Source: Streptomyces sp. Je 1-79 (GTDB lineage: Bacteria; Actinomycetota; Actinomycetes; Streptomycetales; Streptomycetaceae). From it: a DNA stretch of 64,000 bases. The translations under genes were made by a program, and so were the position numbers. Shown here in pieces: positions 50,307-58,445 of the stretch (its first letter is position 1; the number at the start of each line of letters is the position of its first letter). The stretch is taken from assembly GCF_025195125.1 (NCBI RefSeq), contig NZ_JAMGSL010000002.1, positions 186,001 to 250,000 of the forward strand, given 5' to 3'. Under the pieces are notes generated by a model. That model was not told where the DNA came from. It was given only the letters and a program-made list of their open reading frames with translations, and searched no databases.

Positions 50307-51623
50307 ATGAAGAACACGCGGCTGAACAACACGCGGCTCGACATGCACCGGCTCGCCGCCATGGACGCCGCCCAGGCGACCCGACTCCTGCACCGCGTAC
50401 GGGAGGAGACGCTCGCCGGCCGCACCCCGCCGATCGCGCCCAGACGGGTGATCGACGCCTCCTGGAAGCGGATGGTCCGGCTCGGTCTCGACCCGGACCA
50501 GGGCACCAGCACCGTACTGCTCCAGCGGGACGAGCTGGAGGAGCGCCGGCGCACGACGGTCCTCGGCGAGGTGATGCGCACGCTGAGCACGATGCTCGCG
50601 GGGATCGCCGACGCCTCGATGCAGATCATGGTGGTGACCGACGAGCAGGGCCGGGTGCTGTGGCGGGAGGGCAACCTCTCGGTCCTGCGGCAGGCCAACG
50701 GCATCTGTCTGGAGGAGGGCGCGGCCTGGAGCGAACACACCGCCGGAACGAACGCGGTGGGGACGGCGCTGGCGATGGGGCGGGCCGTCCAGGTCCACTC
50801 GGCCGAGCACTACGTCCACACGCTGCACAACTGGACCTGCGCGGCGGCCCCGGTCCACGATCCGCGCGACCAGCGGCTGCTGGGGATCGTGGACGTGAGC
50901 GGTCCGGCGTCCGGTTTCCATCCGTCGACGCTCGCGCTGGTCGGTTCGGTGGCGCAGCTCGCCGAGGCGGAGATGCGCGACCGTCATCTGCGGTCGATCG
51001 AGCGGCTGCGCTCGGTGGCCGCGCCGATCCTGTGCCGGGTGGGCGGCCGCGCGGTCGCCGTGGACGGGCACGGCTGGACGGCGGCGGTGACGGGGATGGC
51101 CCCGGTGGACCGGATCGCGCTGCCCAAGTCCTTCCGCGCCGGGCGGACGTGGCTGCCGTCGCTGGGGATGTGCGCGGTGGAGCCGCTGCCGGGCGGCTGG
51201 CTGTTGCGGGTCGAGGACGAGACCGGGGCGGGGGCGGCGCAGGGCGCGGAGGCGGCGAGCCGGGTGGTGCTGGACCTGAGCCGGCCGCGCCGCTGGTCGG
51301 TGGCGGTGTCGGGGCCGGCGGGCAGCTGGACCCAGGAGCTGAGCCCGCGCCATGCCGAGCTGCTGTACGTCCTGGCGCTGCACCGTGACGGGCGGACGGC
51401 GGCGGAGCTGGCCGAGGACGTGTTCGGCGACCGGACGAGGACGGTGACCGTACGGGCGGAGATGTCCCGGGTCCGCCGGAACCTGGCGAGCGTGCTCGCC
51501 CACCGGCCGTACCGCTTCAGCGAGGAGGTCGAGGTCGAGGTCGTCGCCCCGGACCACCCCGCGGACCTCCTCCCCCACTCGACGGCCCCGGCCGTACGGT
51601 CGGCCCGGCTGGGCCACGCGTAG
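50307..51623 (+). CDS. GAF-domain transcriptional regulator
   Basis: 438 aa from ATG 50307 (GGGAGAG upstream). Residues ~70-230 form a GAF sensor (IMVVTDEQGRVLWREGNLSV; EHTAGTNAVGTALAMGRAVQ) as in AcoR-type activators, but there is no AAA+ sigma-54 domain. Instead the C-terminus (~350-420) has a winged-helix-like segment (LSPRHAELLYVLALHRDG; VRAEMSRVRRNLASVLAH). It probably senses a small metabolite and controls transcription directly. The 237-bp gap upstream (50070-50306) holds no gene. No adjacent target operon is obvious. Confidence 0.8.
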   Translation: MKNTRLNNTRLDMHRLAAMDAAQATRLLHRVREETLAGRTPPIAPRRVIDASWKRMVRLGLDPDQGTSTVLLQRDELEERRRTTVLGEVMRTLSTMLAGIADASMQIMVVTDEQGRVLWREGNLSVLRQANGICLEEGAAWSEHTAGTNAVGTALAMGRAVQVHSAEHYVHTLHNWTCAAAPVHDPRDQRLLGIVDVSGPASGFHPSTLALVGSVAQLAEAEMRDRHLRSIERLRSVAAPILCRVGGRAVAVDGHGWTAAVTGMAPVDRIALPKSFRAGRTWLPSLGMCAVEPLPGGWLLRVEDETGAGAAQGAEAASRVVLDLSRPRRWSVAVSGPAGSWTQELSPRHAELLYVLALHRDGRTAAELAEDVFGDRTRTVTVRAEMSRVRRNLASVLAHRPYRFSEEVEVEVVAPDHPADLLPHSTAPAVRSARLGHA

Positions 51624-51767
51624 AGGCGCGGGCCGGGGCGGCCCTGGAACCGGGCGGCCCGGTGCCGGGGCGCGACGTCTGTCCGGCATGTGGACACGTG
51701 GCTCACGGGGCGGCGGCCGGGCGGGGCCGCCCTGGGAATCCCGGACTCCGCATGATGCGATGAGGCC

Positions 51768-52337
51768 ATGCGCATCACTCTCACCACCTGGTCCCTCGAA
51801 CAGACCTCGCCCTCCGATCTGCGTCCCGCGACCCCGCCCGAGGGGGACGACGTCACCGTCCGGCGCGCCGAGGTGCCCTCCGCCGAGTACAGCCGCTTCC
51901 TCTATACGGCGGTCGGCGGCGACATCCGCTGGAACGACCGGCTGTCGCTGACCTACAAGCAGTGGCAGGAGATCGTCGAGAAGCCCGGGGCCGAGATCTG
52001 GGTGGCGTACGACAAGGGGACACCGGCCGGGTACGTGGAGCTGGACCCGCAGGACGACGGTGTGGTGGAGATCGTCTACTTCGGGCTGATCCCCGCCTTC
52101 CGGGGCCGCCGGATCGGCGGGCACCTGCTCTCGTACGGTGTCCAGCGCGCCTGGGACCTGGCCGAGCGGTGGCCGGAGCGGGAGGCGACCCGGCGGGTCT
52201 GGCTCCACACGTGCTCGCTGGACGGGCCGCACGCCATGGACAACTACCTGCGCAGGGGCTTCCGGCTCTTCGACACCAAGGTGGAGGAGGTCGAGGAGTC
52301 CGAGACCCCCGGCCCCTGGCCCGGCGCGCACGCCTGA
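51768..52337 (+). CDS. GNAT-family N-acetyltransferase
   Basis: 189 aa. The acetyl-CoA binding core is in VVEIVYFGLIPAFRGRRIGG (R/QxxGxG/A motif around residue 110), with the beta-bulge and C-terminal arm following. A ~35-residue N-terminal extension precedes the domain (ITLTTWSLEQTSPSDLRPAT). Substrate unknown. The gene ends in a very strong terminator that separates it from the sulfur operon. Confidence 0.85.
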   Translation: MRITLTTWSLEQTSPSDLRPATPPEGDDVTVRRAEVPSAEYSRFLYTAVGGDIRWNDRLSLTYKQWQEIVEKPGAEIWVAYDKGTPAGYVELDPQDDGVVEIVYFGLIPAFRGRRIGGHLLSYGVQRAWDLAERWPEREATRRVWLHTCSLDGPHAMDNYLRRGFRLFDTKVEEVEESETPGPWPGAHA

Positions 52338-52349
52338 CCCCTCTCGCCT

Positions 52350-52383
52350 CACGTCCCGGGCCCGCGGGAGGGCCCGGGACGTG
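52350..52383 (+). terminator. Hairpin terminator before the sulfur operon
   Basis: CACGTCCCGGGCCC (52350-52363) pairs perfectly with GGGCCCGGGACGTG (52370-52383), a 14-bp stem with 6-base loop. Confidence 0.88.
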
Positions 52384-52440
52384 ACCCACGACACATCGTC
52401 TCGCCATCCGGGACAGTGGTGTCCACATTGCGGACGAAGC

Positions 52441-52453
52441 TGGACTGAGTCCA
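52441..52453. promoter_or_regulatory. Palindrome TGGACTGAGTCCA in the sulfur operon promoter region
   Basis: Perfect 6-bp inverted repeat with one central base, 23 bases upstream of the leader-peptide ATG. A looser pair GTCC-N7-GGAC lies about 15 bases further upstream. It is positioned to be an operator for a sulfur regulator; which one is unknown. Confidence 0.4.
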
Positions 52454-52476
52454 AAGCCCCGTGACACGCTTCCGTC

Positions 52477-52560
52477 ATGTCTGGAACTGGAATTGCCTTG
52501 GTGAGTCGGCGGCACGTCGACCTCGGCCGCATGTCCAGCGCCATGTGTTCGGCGCGCTGA
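52477..52560 (+). CDS. Cysteine-containing leader peptide of the sulfate assimilation operon
   Basis: 27 codons from ATG 52477, beginning MSGTGIALVSRRHVDLGR and ending SSAMCSAR before TGA. Streptomyces cysteine-biosynthesis operons are known to carry short leader peptides with this RRHVDLGRMSSA core, annotated as putative leader peptide. The Cys codon four from the end is suited to sensing Cys-tRNA shortage. It lies 126 bases before sulfite reductase with a hairpin (52624-52651) in between, consistent with attenuation. Confidence 0.8.
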   Translation: MSGTGIALVSRRHVDLGRMSSAMCSAR

Positions 52561-52623
52561 GAGAACCAGCACCGCCCCGAACGCCTTTCAGACCGCCCCT
52601 GCTGCGCACCGTCGCGCCATCCC

Positions 52624-52651
52624 CTGACCCACGTACGAGTGTGCAGGTCAG
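52624..52651 (+). promoter_or_regulatory. Hairpin between leader peptide and sulfite reductase
   Basis: CTGACCCAC (52624-52632) pairs with GTG-ca-GGTCAG (52641-52651), one 2-base bulge. It sits 64 bases after the leader stop and 35 before the next start; candidate attenuator structure responsive to leader translation. Confidence 0.4.
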
Positions 52652-52686
52652 AGCCGCCCTCCCGCAGTCCCGAAGGACATATCGCC

Positions 52687-54384
52687 ATGGCCGCCACCCC
52701 GGAAAACCCCGCACCCGCCACGCCCCGCCGCAAGGTGAGCCGTCACCGTGGCGAGGGTCAGTGGGCCGTGGGGCACTTCACCCCGTTGAACGGCAATGAG
52801 CAGTTCAAGAAGGACGACGACGGTCTCAATGTGCGGACACGCATTGAGACGATCTACTCCAAGCGTGGATTCGACTCGATCGACCCCAACGACCTGCGGG
52901 GCCGCATGCGCTGGTGGGGTCTGTACACCCAGCGCAAGGAGGGCCTCGACGGCACCAAGACCGGTGTCCTGGAGCCGGAGGAGCTGGACGCGGAGTACTT
53001 CATGCTCCGGGTCCGCATCGACGGCGGCCGGCTGACGACCGAACAGCTGCGGGTCGTCGGCGAGATCTCGCAGGAGTTCGCGCGCGGCACGGCCGACATC
53101 ACGGACCGGCAGAACGTCCAGTACCACTGGATCCGGATCGAGGACGTCCCGGAGATCTGGAACCGTCTGGAGGCCGTCGGCCTGTCGACCACCGAGGCCT
53201 GCGGTGACACCCCGCGTGTCATCCTCGGCTCCCCGGTCGCCGGGATCGCCGAGGACGAGATCATCGACGGCACCCCCGCCATCGACGAGATCTACCGCCG
53301 GATCGTGGGCAACAAGGACTTCTCCAACCTGCCCCGCAAGTTCAAGTCGGCCGTCTCCGGCTCGCCGCTGCTCGACGTGGCGCACGAGATCAACGACATC
53401 GCCTTCGTCGGCGTGAACCACCCGGAGCACGGCCCCGGCTTCGACGTCTGGGTCGGCGGCGGCCTCTCCACCAACCCCAAGCTGGGCGTCCGCCTGGGCA
53501 CCTGGGTCTCGCTCGACGAGGTCCCGGACGTCTACGAGGGCGTCATCTCGATCTTCCGCGACTACGGCTACCGCCGGCTGCGCACCCGCGCGCGCCTGAA
53601 GTTCCTCGTCGCCGACTGGGGCCCGGAGAAGTTCCGCCAGATCCTGGAGGACGAGTACCTGAAGCGCAAGCTGACGGACGGCCCCGCTCCGGAGCAGCCG
53701 GCCGGCCAGTGGCGCGACCACGTCGGTGTCCACCGGCAGAAGGACGGCCGCTTCTACGTCGGCTTCGCGCCGCGCGTCGGCCGGGTCGACGGCACCACGC
53801 TCACCAAGATCGCGGAGATCGCCGAGGCGCACGGTTCGGGCCGGGTCCGTACCACCGCCGAGCAGAAGATGATCGTCCTGGACATCGAGGAGGCGCAGGT
53901 CGAGTCGATCGTCTCCGCCCTCGAGTCCCTGGACCTGCGGGTCAACCCCTCGCCCTTCCGGCGCGGCACGATGGCCTGCACCGGTATCGAGTTCTGCAAG
54001 CTGGCGATCGTCGAGACCAAGGCGCGCGGCGCCTCCCTCATCGACGAACTCGAGCGCCGCATCCCCGAGTTCGACGAGCCGATCACCATCAACATCAACG
54101 GCTGCCCCAACGCCTGCGCCCGTATCCAGGTCGCGGACATCGGTCTGAAGGGCCAGCTGGTCCTGGACGACGAGGGCAACCGCGTGGAGGGCTACCAGGT
54201 CCACCTGGGCGGCGCCCTCGGCCTGGAGGCCGGCTTCGGCCGCAAAGTCCGTGGCCTCAAGGTCACGTCCACCGAGCTGCCGGACTACGTCGAGCGGGTC
54301 CTCACGCGCTTCCAGGAGCAGCGCGAGGACGGCGAGCGCTTCGCCACCTGGGCGGCGCGCGCGTCGGAGGAGGCACTGTCGTGA
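52687..54384 (+). CDS. Ferredoxin-dependent sulfite reductase (nitrite/sulfite reductase family)
   Basis: 565 aa from ATG 52687 (GAAGGA upstream). Two sulfite-reductase half-repeats; siroheme/4Fe-4S ligands are C431 and C437 (TGIEFCKLA) and C473, C477 (NGCPNACAR). It reduces sulfite to sulfide with six electrons from ferredoxin in cysteine synthesis. In an operon with cysH, cysC, cysD, cysN and a sirohydrochlorin chelatase the substrate is sulfite rather than nitrite. Its stop overlaps a GTG that opens a 12-codon mini-ORF leading into the next gene. Confidence 0.93.
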   Translation: MAATPENPAPATPRRKVSRHRGEGQWAVGHFTPLNGNEQFKKDDDGLNVRTRIETIYSKRGFDSIDPNDLRGRMRWWGLYTQRKEGLDGTKTGVLEPEELDAEYFMLRVRIDGGRLTTEQLRVVGEISQEFARGTADITDRQNVQYHWIRIEDVPEIWNRLEAVGLSTTEACGDTPRVILGSPVAGIAEDEIIDGTPAIDEIYRRIVGNKDFSNLPRKFKSAVSGSPLLDVAHEINDIAFVGVNHPEHGPGFDVWVGGGLSTNPKLGVRLGTWVSLDEVPDVYEGVISIFRDYGYRRLRTRARLKFLVADWGPEKFRQILEDEYLKRKLTDGPAPEQPAGQWRDHVGVHRQKDGRFYVGFAPRVGRVDGTTLTKIAEIAEAHGSGRVRTTAEQKMIVLDIEEAQVESIVSALESLDLRVNPSPFRRGTMACTGIEFCKLAIVETKARGASLIDELERRIPEFDEPITININGCPNACARIQVADIGLKGQLVLDDEGNRVEGYQVHLGGALGLEAGFGRKVRGLKVTSTELPDYVERVLTRFQEQREDGERFATWAARASEEALS

Positions 54385-54419
54385 GCATCGGCGAGCGGCG
54401 GCGGAGGGAGGGCCCATGA
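54381..54419 (+). CDS. Possible 12-aa bridging mini-ORF
   Basis: GTG at 54381 overlaps the sulfite reductase stop (GTGA), and its own stop TGA (54417-54419) overlaps the start of the zinc-ribbon gene (ATGA). The 12-residue product (MSIGERRRREGP) is unlikely to be functional; the arrangement suggests ribosome reinitiation to couple the two genes. Translation not shown. Confidence 0.3.
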   Translation: MSIGERRRREGP

Positions 54420-54595
54420 GCGAGCGTGCCGCTCCCTTCTACTGCCCGTACTGCGGCGACGAGGACCTGTTCCCGCACGAGACCGGACACGGGGCCTGGG
54501 AATGCCGGGCATGCAGTCGAGCCTTCCAGCTGAAGTTCCTGGGGCTCCTCGCCCCGGGCACTTCGAGCAACGCAGCTGGAGGGGAAGAGATATGA
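54416..54595 (+). CDS. Small zinc-ribbon protein of the sulfur operon
   Basis: 59 aa. Four cysteines in two CxxC pairs, C10-x2-C13 (FYCPYCGDE) and C30-x2-C33 (WECRACSRAF), form a zinc ribbon. GGAGGGAGG precedes the ATG. Small proteins of this kind occur between sulfite reductase and cysH in Streptomyces; the role is unknown, possibly delivery or sensing of sulfide or iron-sulfur clusters. Stop overlaps the cysH start (ATGA). Confidence 0.78.
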   Translation: MSERAAPFYCPYCGDEDLFPHETGHGAWECRACSRAFQLKFLGLLAPGTSSNAAGGEEI

Positions 54596-55302
54596 CGACG
54601 ACTCAGGCCATCACCGAGGACACCGACCTGAAGGCGCTCGCCGAGCGGGCCGGACGCGAGCTGGAGGACGCCTCCGCGCTGGAGATCCTCCAGTGGGCGG
54701 CCGACACCTTCGGCAAGCAGTTCTGCGTCACCTCCTCGATGGAGGACGCGGTGGTCGCCCACCTCGCCTCCCGCGCCATGCCCGGGGTGGACGTGGTCTT
54801 CCTCGACACCGGATACCACTTCCCCGAGACCATCGGCACCCGTGACGCGGTCGAGGCCGTGATGGACGTCAACGTCATCACCCTGACCCCGCGTCAGTCG
54901 GTCGCCGAGCAGGACGCCGAGTACGGCCCGAAGCTGCACGACCGCGACCCGGACCTGTGCTGCGCGCTGCGCAAGGTCAAGCCGCTCGAAGAGGGCCTGA
55001 CCGCCTACCGCGCGTGGGCGACCGGCCTGCGCCGCGACGAGTCCCCGACCCGGGCGAACACCCCGGTCGTCGGCTGGGACGAGAAGCGGCGGAAGGTCAA
55101 GGTCTCCCCCATCGCCCGCTGGACGCAGGACGACGTCGACGCCTACGTCGCCCAGCACGGCGTGCTCACCAACCCGCTCCTCATGGACGGTTACGCCTCC
55201 GTCGGCTGCGCGCCCTGCACCCGGCGCGTCGAGGAGGGCGAGGACGCCCGGGCCGGCCGCTGGGCCGGGCGGGGCAAGACCGAATGCGGGCTGCACGGCT
55301 GA
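54592..55302 (+). CDS. cysH: Adenylylsulfate (APS) reductase
   Basis: 236 aa. PP-loop-derived core (VTSSMEDAVVAHL; FLDTGYHFPETI). It has the four cluster cysteines C123-C124 and C206-x2-C209, which mark the 4Fe-4S APS reductase type rather than PAPS reductase, and the catalytic C232 in the C-terminal ECGLHG. It reduces APS to sulfite with thioredoxin. ATG overlaps the zinc-ribbon stop; GGAGGGG precedes it. Given that the operon also has APS kinase, both APS and PAPS are made but the reductase should use APS. Confidence 0.93.
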   Translation: MTTTQAITEDTDLKALAERAGRELEDASALEILQWAADTFGKQFCVTSSMEDAVVAHLASRAMPGVDVVFLDTGYHFPETIGTRDAVEAVMDVNVITLTPRQSVAEQDAEYGPKLHDRDPDLCCALRKVKPLEEGLTAYRAWATGLRRDESPTRANTPVVGWDEKRRKVKVSPIARWTQDDVDAYVAQHGVLTNPLLMDGYASVGCAPCTRRVEEGEDARAGRWAGRGKTECGLHG

Positions 55303-55868
55303 TGACCACCACAGAGACTTCCCAGGAGAACCACGTGACCGGTGCCACCATCTGGCTCACGGGCCTGCCCAGCGCCGGCAAGACCACGATCGCGTACGAG
55401 CTCGCCTCCTCGCTGCGCGCCGCGGGCCACCGGGTCGAGGTCCTCGACGGTGACGAGATCCGCGAGTTCCTCTCCGCGGGCCTCGGCTTCAGCCGTGAGG
55501 ACCGGCACACCAACGTGCAGCGGATCGGCTTCGTCGCCGAACTGCTCGCCTCGAACGGCGTGAAGGTGCTGGTCCCGGTCATCGCCCCCTACGAGGACAG
55601 CCGCGAGGCCGTCCGCAAGCGCCACCAGTCCGAGGGCACCCCCTACGTCGAGGTGCATGTCGCCACTCCGGTGGACGTGTGCTCCGTACGCGATGTGAAG
55701 GGGCTGTACGCCAAGCAGGCCGCGGGCGAGATCAGCGGCCTGACCGGGGTCGACGACCCGTACGACGAGCCGGCCGACCCCGATCTGCGGATCGAGTCCC
55801 AGAACCAGACCGTGCAGGAGTCCGCGGCGCAGCTGTACGCGCTGCTCACCGAGAGGGGCCTGCTGTGA
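55302..55868 (+). CDS. cysC: Adenylylsulfate kinase
   Basis: 188 aa. Walker A GLPSAGKTT, then LDGDEIREFLSAGLGFSRED (APS-binding) and KGLYAKQAAGEI, all typical of CysC. It phosphorylates APS to PAPS. Start ATG 55302 overlaps the cysH stop (TGATG); a GTG at 55335 with its own AGGAG is an alternative that would remove 11 residues. Because the reductase is APS-type, PAPS from this kinase probably serves sulfation rather than the reduction pathway. Confidence 0.92.
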   Translation: MTTTETSQENHVTGATIWLTGLPSAGKTTIAYELASSLRAAGHRVEVLDGDEIREFLSAGLGFSREDRHTNVQRIGFVAELLASNGVKVLVPVIAPYEDSREAVRKRHQSEGTPYVEVHVATPVDVCSVRDVKGLYAKQAAGEISGLTGVDDPYDEPADPDLRIESQNQTVQESAAQLYALLTERGLL

Positions 55869-55963
55869 GCGACGCGCGCGCGGCCGCTCAGCCGCAGACG
55901 AATGTCAACGCCGCGCCTCTGCGCCGCGCGGGCGGAGAAGCTCACGAAAGGGGTGCAGAGTGA
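55865..55963 (+). CDS. Possible 32-aa bridging ORF between cysC and cysD
   Basis: GTG 55865 overlaps the cysC stop (GTGA) and its stop TGA (55961-55963) overlaps the cysD GTG (GTGA). Composition is Ala/Arg-rich (MSDARAAAQPQTNVNAAPLR), without cysteine. It removes any untranslated gap in the operon; coding value unproven. Confidence 0.35.
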   Translation: MSDARAAAQPQTNVNAAPLRRAGGEAHERGAE

Positions 55964-56898
55964 CCACCACCGTTGCCCATGTTCATGAGGAGACCGACAG
56001 CCCGTTCGCGCTGTCGCACCTGGACTCGCTCGAGTCCGAGGGCGTCCACATCTTCCGTGAGGTGGCGGGCGAGTTCGAGCGGCCGGTGATCCTCTTCTCC
56101 GGCGGCAAGGACTCCATCGTCATGCTGCACCTGGCGCTGAAGGCGTTCGCGCCCGCGCCGGTGCCGTTCACGCTGCTGCACGTCGACACCGGGCACAACT
56201 TCCCCGAGGTCATCGAGTACCGCGACCGTGTCGTCGCCCAGCACGGGCTGCGGCTGCACGTCGCCTCCGTGCAGGAGTACATCGACGCCGGGAAGCTGCG
56301 CGAGCGTCCCGACGGGACGCGCAACCCGCTCCAGACGGTGCCGCTGACCGAGGCGATCCAGCAGCACCGTTTCGACGCCGTCTTCGGCGGCGGCCGGCGC
56401 GACGAGGAGAAGGCCCGCGCGAAGGAGCGGGTGTTCTCCCTGCGCGACGAGTTCTCGCAGTGGGACCCGCGCCGCCAGCGGCCCGAGCTGTGGCAGCTCT
56501 ACAACGGCCGCCACGCGCCCGGTGAGCACGTCCGGGTCTTCCCGCTCTCCAACTGGACCGAGCTGGACGTCTGGCAGTACATCGCCCGCGAGTCCATCGA
56601 GCTGCCGGAGATCTACTTCGCCCACGAGCGCGAGGTCTTCGCCCGCAGCGGCATGTGGCTGACGGCCGGCGAGTGGGGCGGCCCCAAGGACACCGAGACG
56701 GTCGAGACGCGGCTCATCCGCTACCGCACCGTCGGTGACATGTCCTGCACGGGCGCCGTCGACTCCGACGCCACGACGCTGGACGCCGTGATCGCCGAGA
56801 TCGCCGCCTCCCGTCTCACCGAGCGGGGTGCGACCCGCGCCGACGACAAGATGTCCGAGGCCGCGATGGAAGACCGCAAGCGCGAAGGGTACTTCTAG
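55960..56898 (+). CDS. cysD: Sulfate adenylyltransferase subunit 2
   Basis: 312 aa. ATP pyrophosphatase PP-loop FSGGKDSIVMLHLA, then LHVDTGHNFPEVIEYRD and the RRDEEKARAKERVFS segment, the standard CysD motifs. It makes APS from sulfate and ATP together with CysN. GTG start; cysN begins 2 bases after its stop, showing tight coupling of the heterodimer. Confidence 0.95.
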   Translation: MTTTVAHVHEETDSPFALSHLDSLESEGVHIFREVAGEFERPVILFSGGKDSIVMLHLALKAFAPAPVPFTLLHVDTGHNFPEVIEYRDRVVAQHGLRLHVASVQEYIDAGKLRERPDGTRNPLQTVPLTEAIQQHRFDAVFGGGRRDEEKARAKERVFSLRDEFSQWDPRRQRPELWQLYNGRHAPGEHVRVFPLSNWTELDVWQYIARESIELPEIYFAHEREVFARSGMWLTAGEWGGPKDTETVETRLIRYRTVGDMSCTGAVDSDATTLDAVIAEIAASRLTERGATRADDKMSEAAMEDRKREGYF

Positions 56899-56900
56899 CC

Positions 56901-58247
56901 ATGACGAGCACCACCGAGCAGTTCGCCGACGTCTCGGCGACCACCCTGCTGCGTTTCGCGACCGCCGGATCCGTCGACGACGGCAAGTCCACCCTGGTGG
57001 GCCGGCTCCTGCACGACTCCAAGTCGGTCCTGACCGACCAGCTGGAGGCCGTGGAGGCCGCGTCCATCAAGCGCGGCCAGGAGGCCCCCGACCTGGCGCT
57101 GCTCACCGACGGCCTGCGGGCCGAGCGGGAGCAGGGCATCACGATCGACGTGGCGTACCGCTACTTCGCGACCCCGCGCCGCCGGTTCATCCTGGCCGAC
57201 ACCCCCGGGCACGTGCAGTACACCCGGAACATGGTCACCGGCGCCTCCACCGCCGAGCTGGCCGTAGTCCTGGTCGACGCGCGCAACGGCGTGGTCGAGC
57301 AGACCCGCCGCCACGCGGCCGTCGCGGCGCTGCTGCGGGTGCCGCACGTCGTCCTCGCCGTCAACAAGATGGACCTCGTCGACTACGCGGAGCCCGTCTT
57401 CGCCGCGATCGCCGAGGAGTTCACGACGTACGCCTCCGAGCTCGGCGTCCCGGAGATCACCGCGATCCCGATCTCCGCGCTGGCCGGCGACAACGTGGTG
57501 GAGCCCTCCGCCAACATGGACTGGTACGGCGGTCCGACCGTCCTGGAGCACCTGGAGACCGTCCCGGTCAGCCACGACCTGACGGCCTGCCACGCGCGCT
57601 TCCCCGTGCAGTACGTGATCCGTCCGCAGACCGCCGAGCACCCGGACTACCGGGGCTACGCCGGTCAGATCGCGGCCGGTGCCTTCCGGGTCGGCGAGGA
57701 GATCACCGTCCTCCCCTCGGGGAAGACCTCCACGATCGCCGCGATCGACGCGCTGGGCGAACCGGTGGACATCGCGTGGGCGCCGCAGTCGGTGACCATC
57801 CGGCTCGCCGACGACATAGACATCTCGCGCGGCGACCTCCTCGCCCCGAGCGGGGACGCCCCGGCCACCAGCCAGGACGTCGAGGCGACGGTCTGCCATG
57901 TGGCGGACCAGCCGCTGACGGTGGGCCAGCGGGTGCTGCTCAAGCACACGACCCGTACGGTCAAGGCGATCGTCAAGGAGATCCCGTCCCGGCTGACCCT
58001 GGACGACCTCTCCCAGCACCCCGAGCCGGGGCAGCTGGTCGCCAACGACATCGGCCGGGTGAAGGTCCGTACCGCCGAGCCGCTCGCGCTCGACGCCTAC
58101 GCCGACTCGCGGCGCACCGGTTCGTTCCTGCTGATCGACCCCGCGGACGGCACGACGCTCGCGGCCGGCATGGCGGGCGAGTCCTTCGCCGACGCCAAGG
58201 CCGTGGTCGCCGGTGCGGACGCGGACGACGAGGGCTGGGACTTCTGA
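56901..58247 (+). CDS. cysN: Sulfate adenylyltransferase subunit 1 (GTPase)
   Basis: 448 aa, EF-Tu-like GTPase: P-loop AGSVDDGKSTLVGRLL, G2/G3 EQGITIDVAYRYF and ADTPGHVQYTRN, G4 NKMD. GTP hydrolysis drives APS formation by CysD. It is a stand-alone CysN, not fused to CysC, consistent with the separate kinase gene. Its stop overlaps the start of a small ORF (TGATG). Confidence 0.95.
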   Translation: MTSTTEQFADVSATTLLRFATAGSVDDGKSTLVGRLLHDSKSVLTDQLEAVEAASIKRGQEAPDLALLTDGLRAEREQGITIDVAYRYFATPRRRFILADTPGHVQYTRNMVTGASTAELAVVLVDARNGVVEQTRRHAAVAALLRVPHVVLAVNKMDLVDYAEPVFAAIAEEFTTYASELGVPEITAIPISALAGDNVVEPSANMDWYGGPTVLEHLETVPVSHDLTACHARFPVQYVIRPQTAEHPDYRGYAGQIAAGAFRVGEEITVLPSGKTSTIAAIDALGEPVDIAWAPQSVTIRLADDIDISRGDLLAPSGDAPATSQDVEATVCHVADQPLTVGQRVLLKHTTRTVKAIVKEIPSRLTLDDLSQHPEPGQLVANDIGRVKVRTAEPLALDAYADSRRTGSFLLIDPADGTTLAAGMAGESFADAKAVVAGADADDEGWDF

Positions 58248-58348
58248 TGGCGCGCGACGTCTACGGCACCTTCGCCAAGGAGGGCGGCCGCGTGGGTTCC
58301 GGCGCCCTCGGCGCGGGCAGCGGAGGGGTCGCGCGATGTGCGTGCTGA
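58247..58348 (+). CDS. Small ORF with cysteine-rich C-terminus after cysN
   Basis: 33 codons from ATG 58247, overlapping the cysN stop (TGATG). It begins MARDVYGTFAKEGG, becomes Gly/Ala-rich and ends VARCAC: two Cys codons in the last three before the stop. That placement, directly ahead of transporter genes for a sulfur source, is like a cysteine-sensing leader inside the operon. A second small ORF and a hairpin follow. It is equally possibly just a coupling ORF. Confidence 0.42.
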   Translation: MARDVYGTFAKEGGRVGSGALGAGSGGVARCAC

Positions 58349-58431
58349 TGCCGGAGCGTCGCGTACGCGGCGCGATCGCGCTCCACCCGTTCCACGAACG
58401 ACACAGCCGAAGAAGACTTCGAAGACCCTGA
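58336..58431 (+). CDS. Second small ORF before the sulfonate transporter
   Basis: 31 codons from ATG 58336, preceded by a good Shine-Dalgarno (GGAGGGG, 58322-58328). Starts MCVLMPERRV, so Cys is codon 2, and ends in an Arg-rich tail. It overlaps the end of the preceding small ORF in another frame. Inside it GGAGCG (58353-58358) pairs with CGCTCC (58379-58384), a hairpin that could be controlled by ribosome position. Confidence 0.3.
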   Translation: MCVLMPERRVRGAIALHPFHERHSRRRLRRP

Positions 58432-58445
58432 GGGGAACCACCTCC

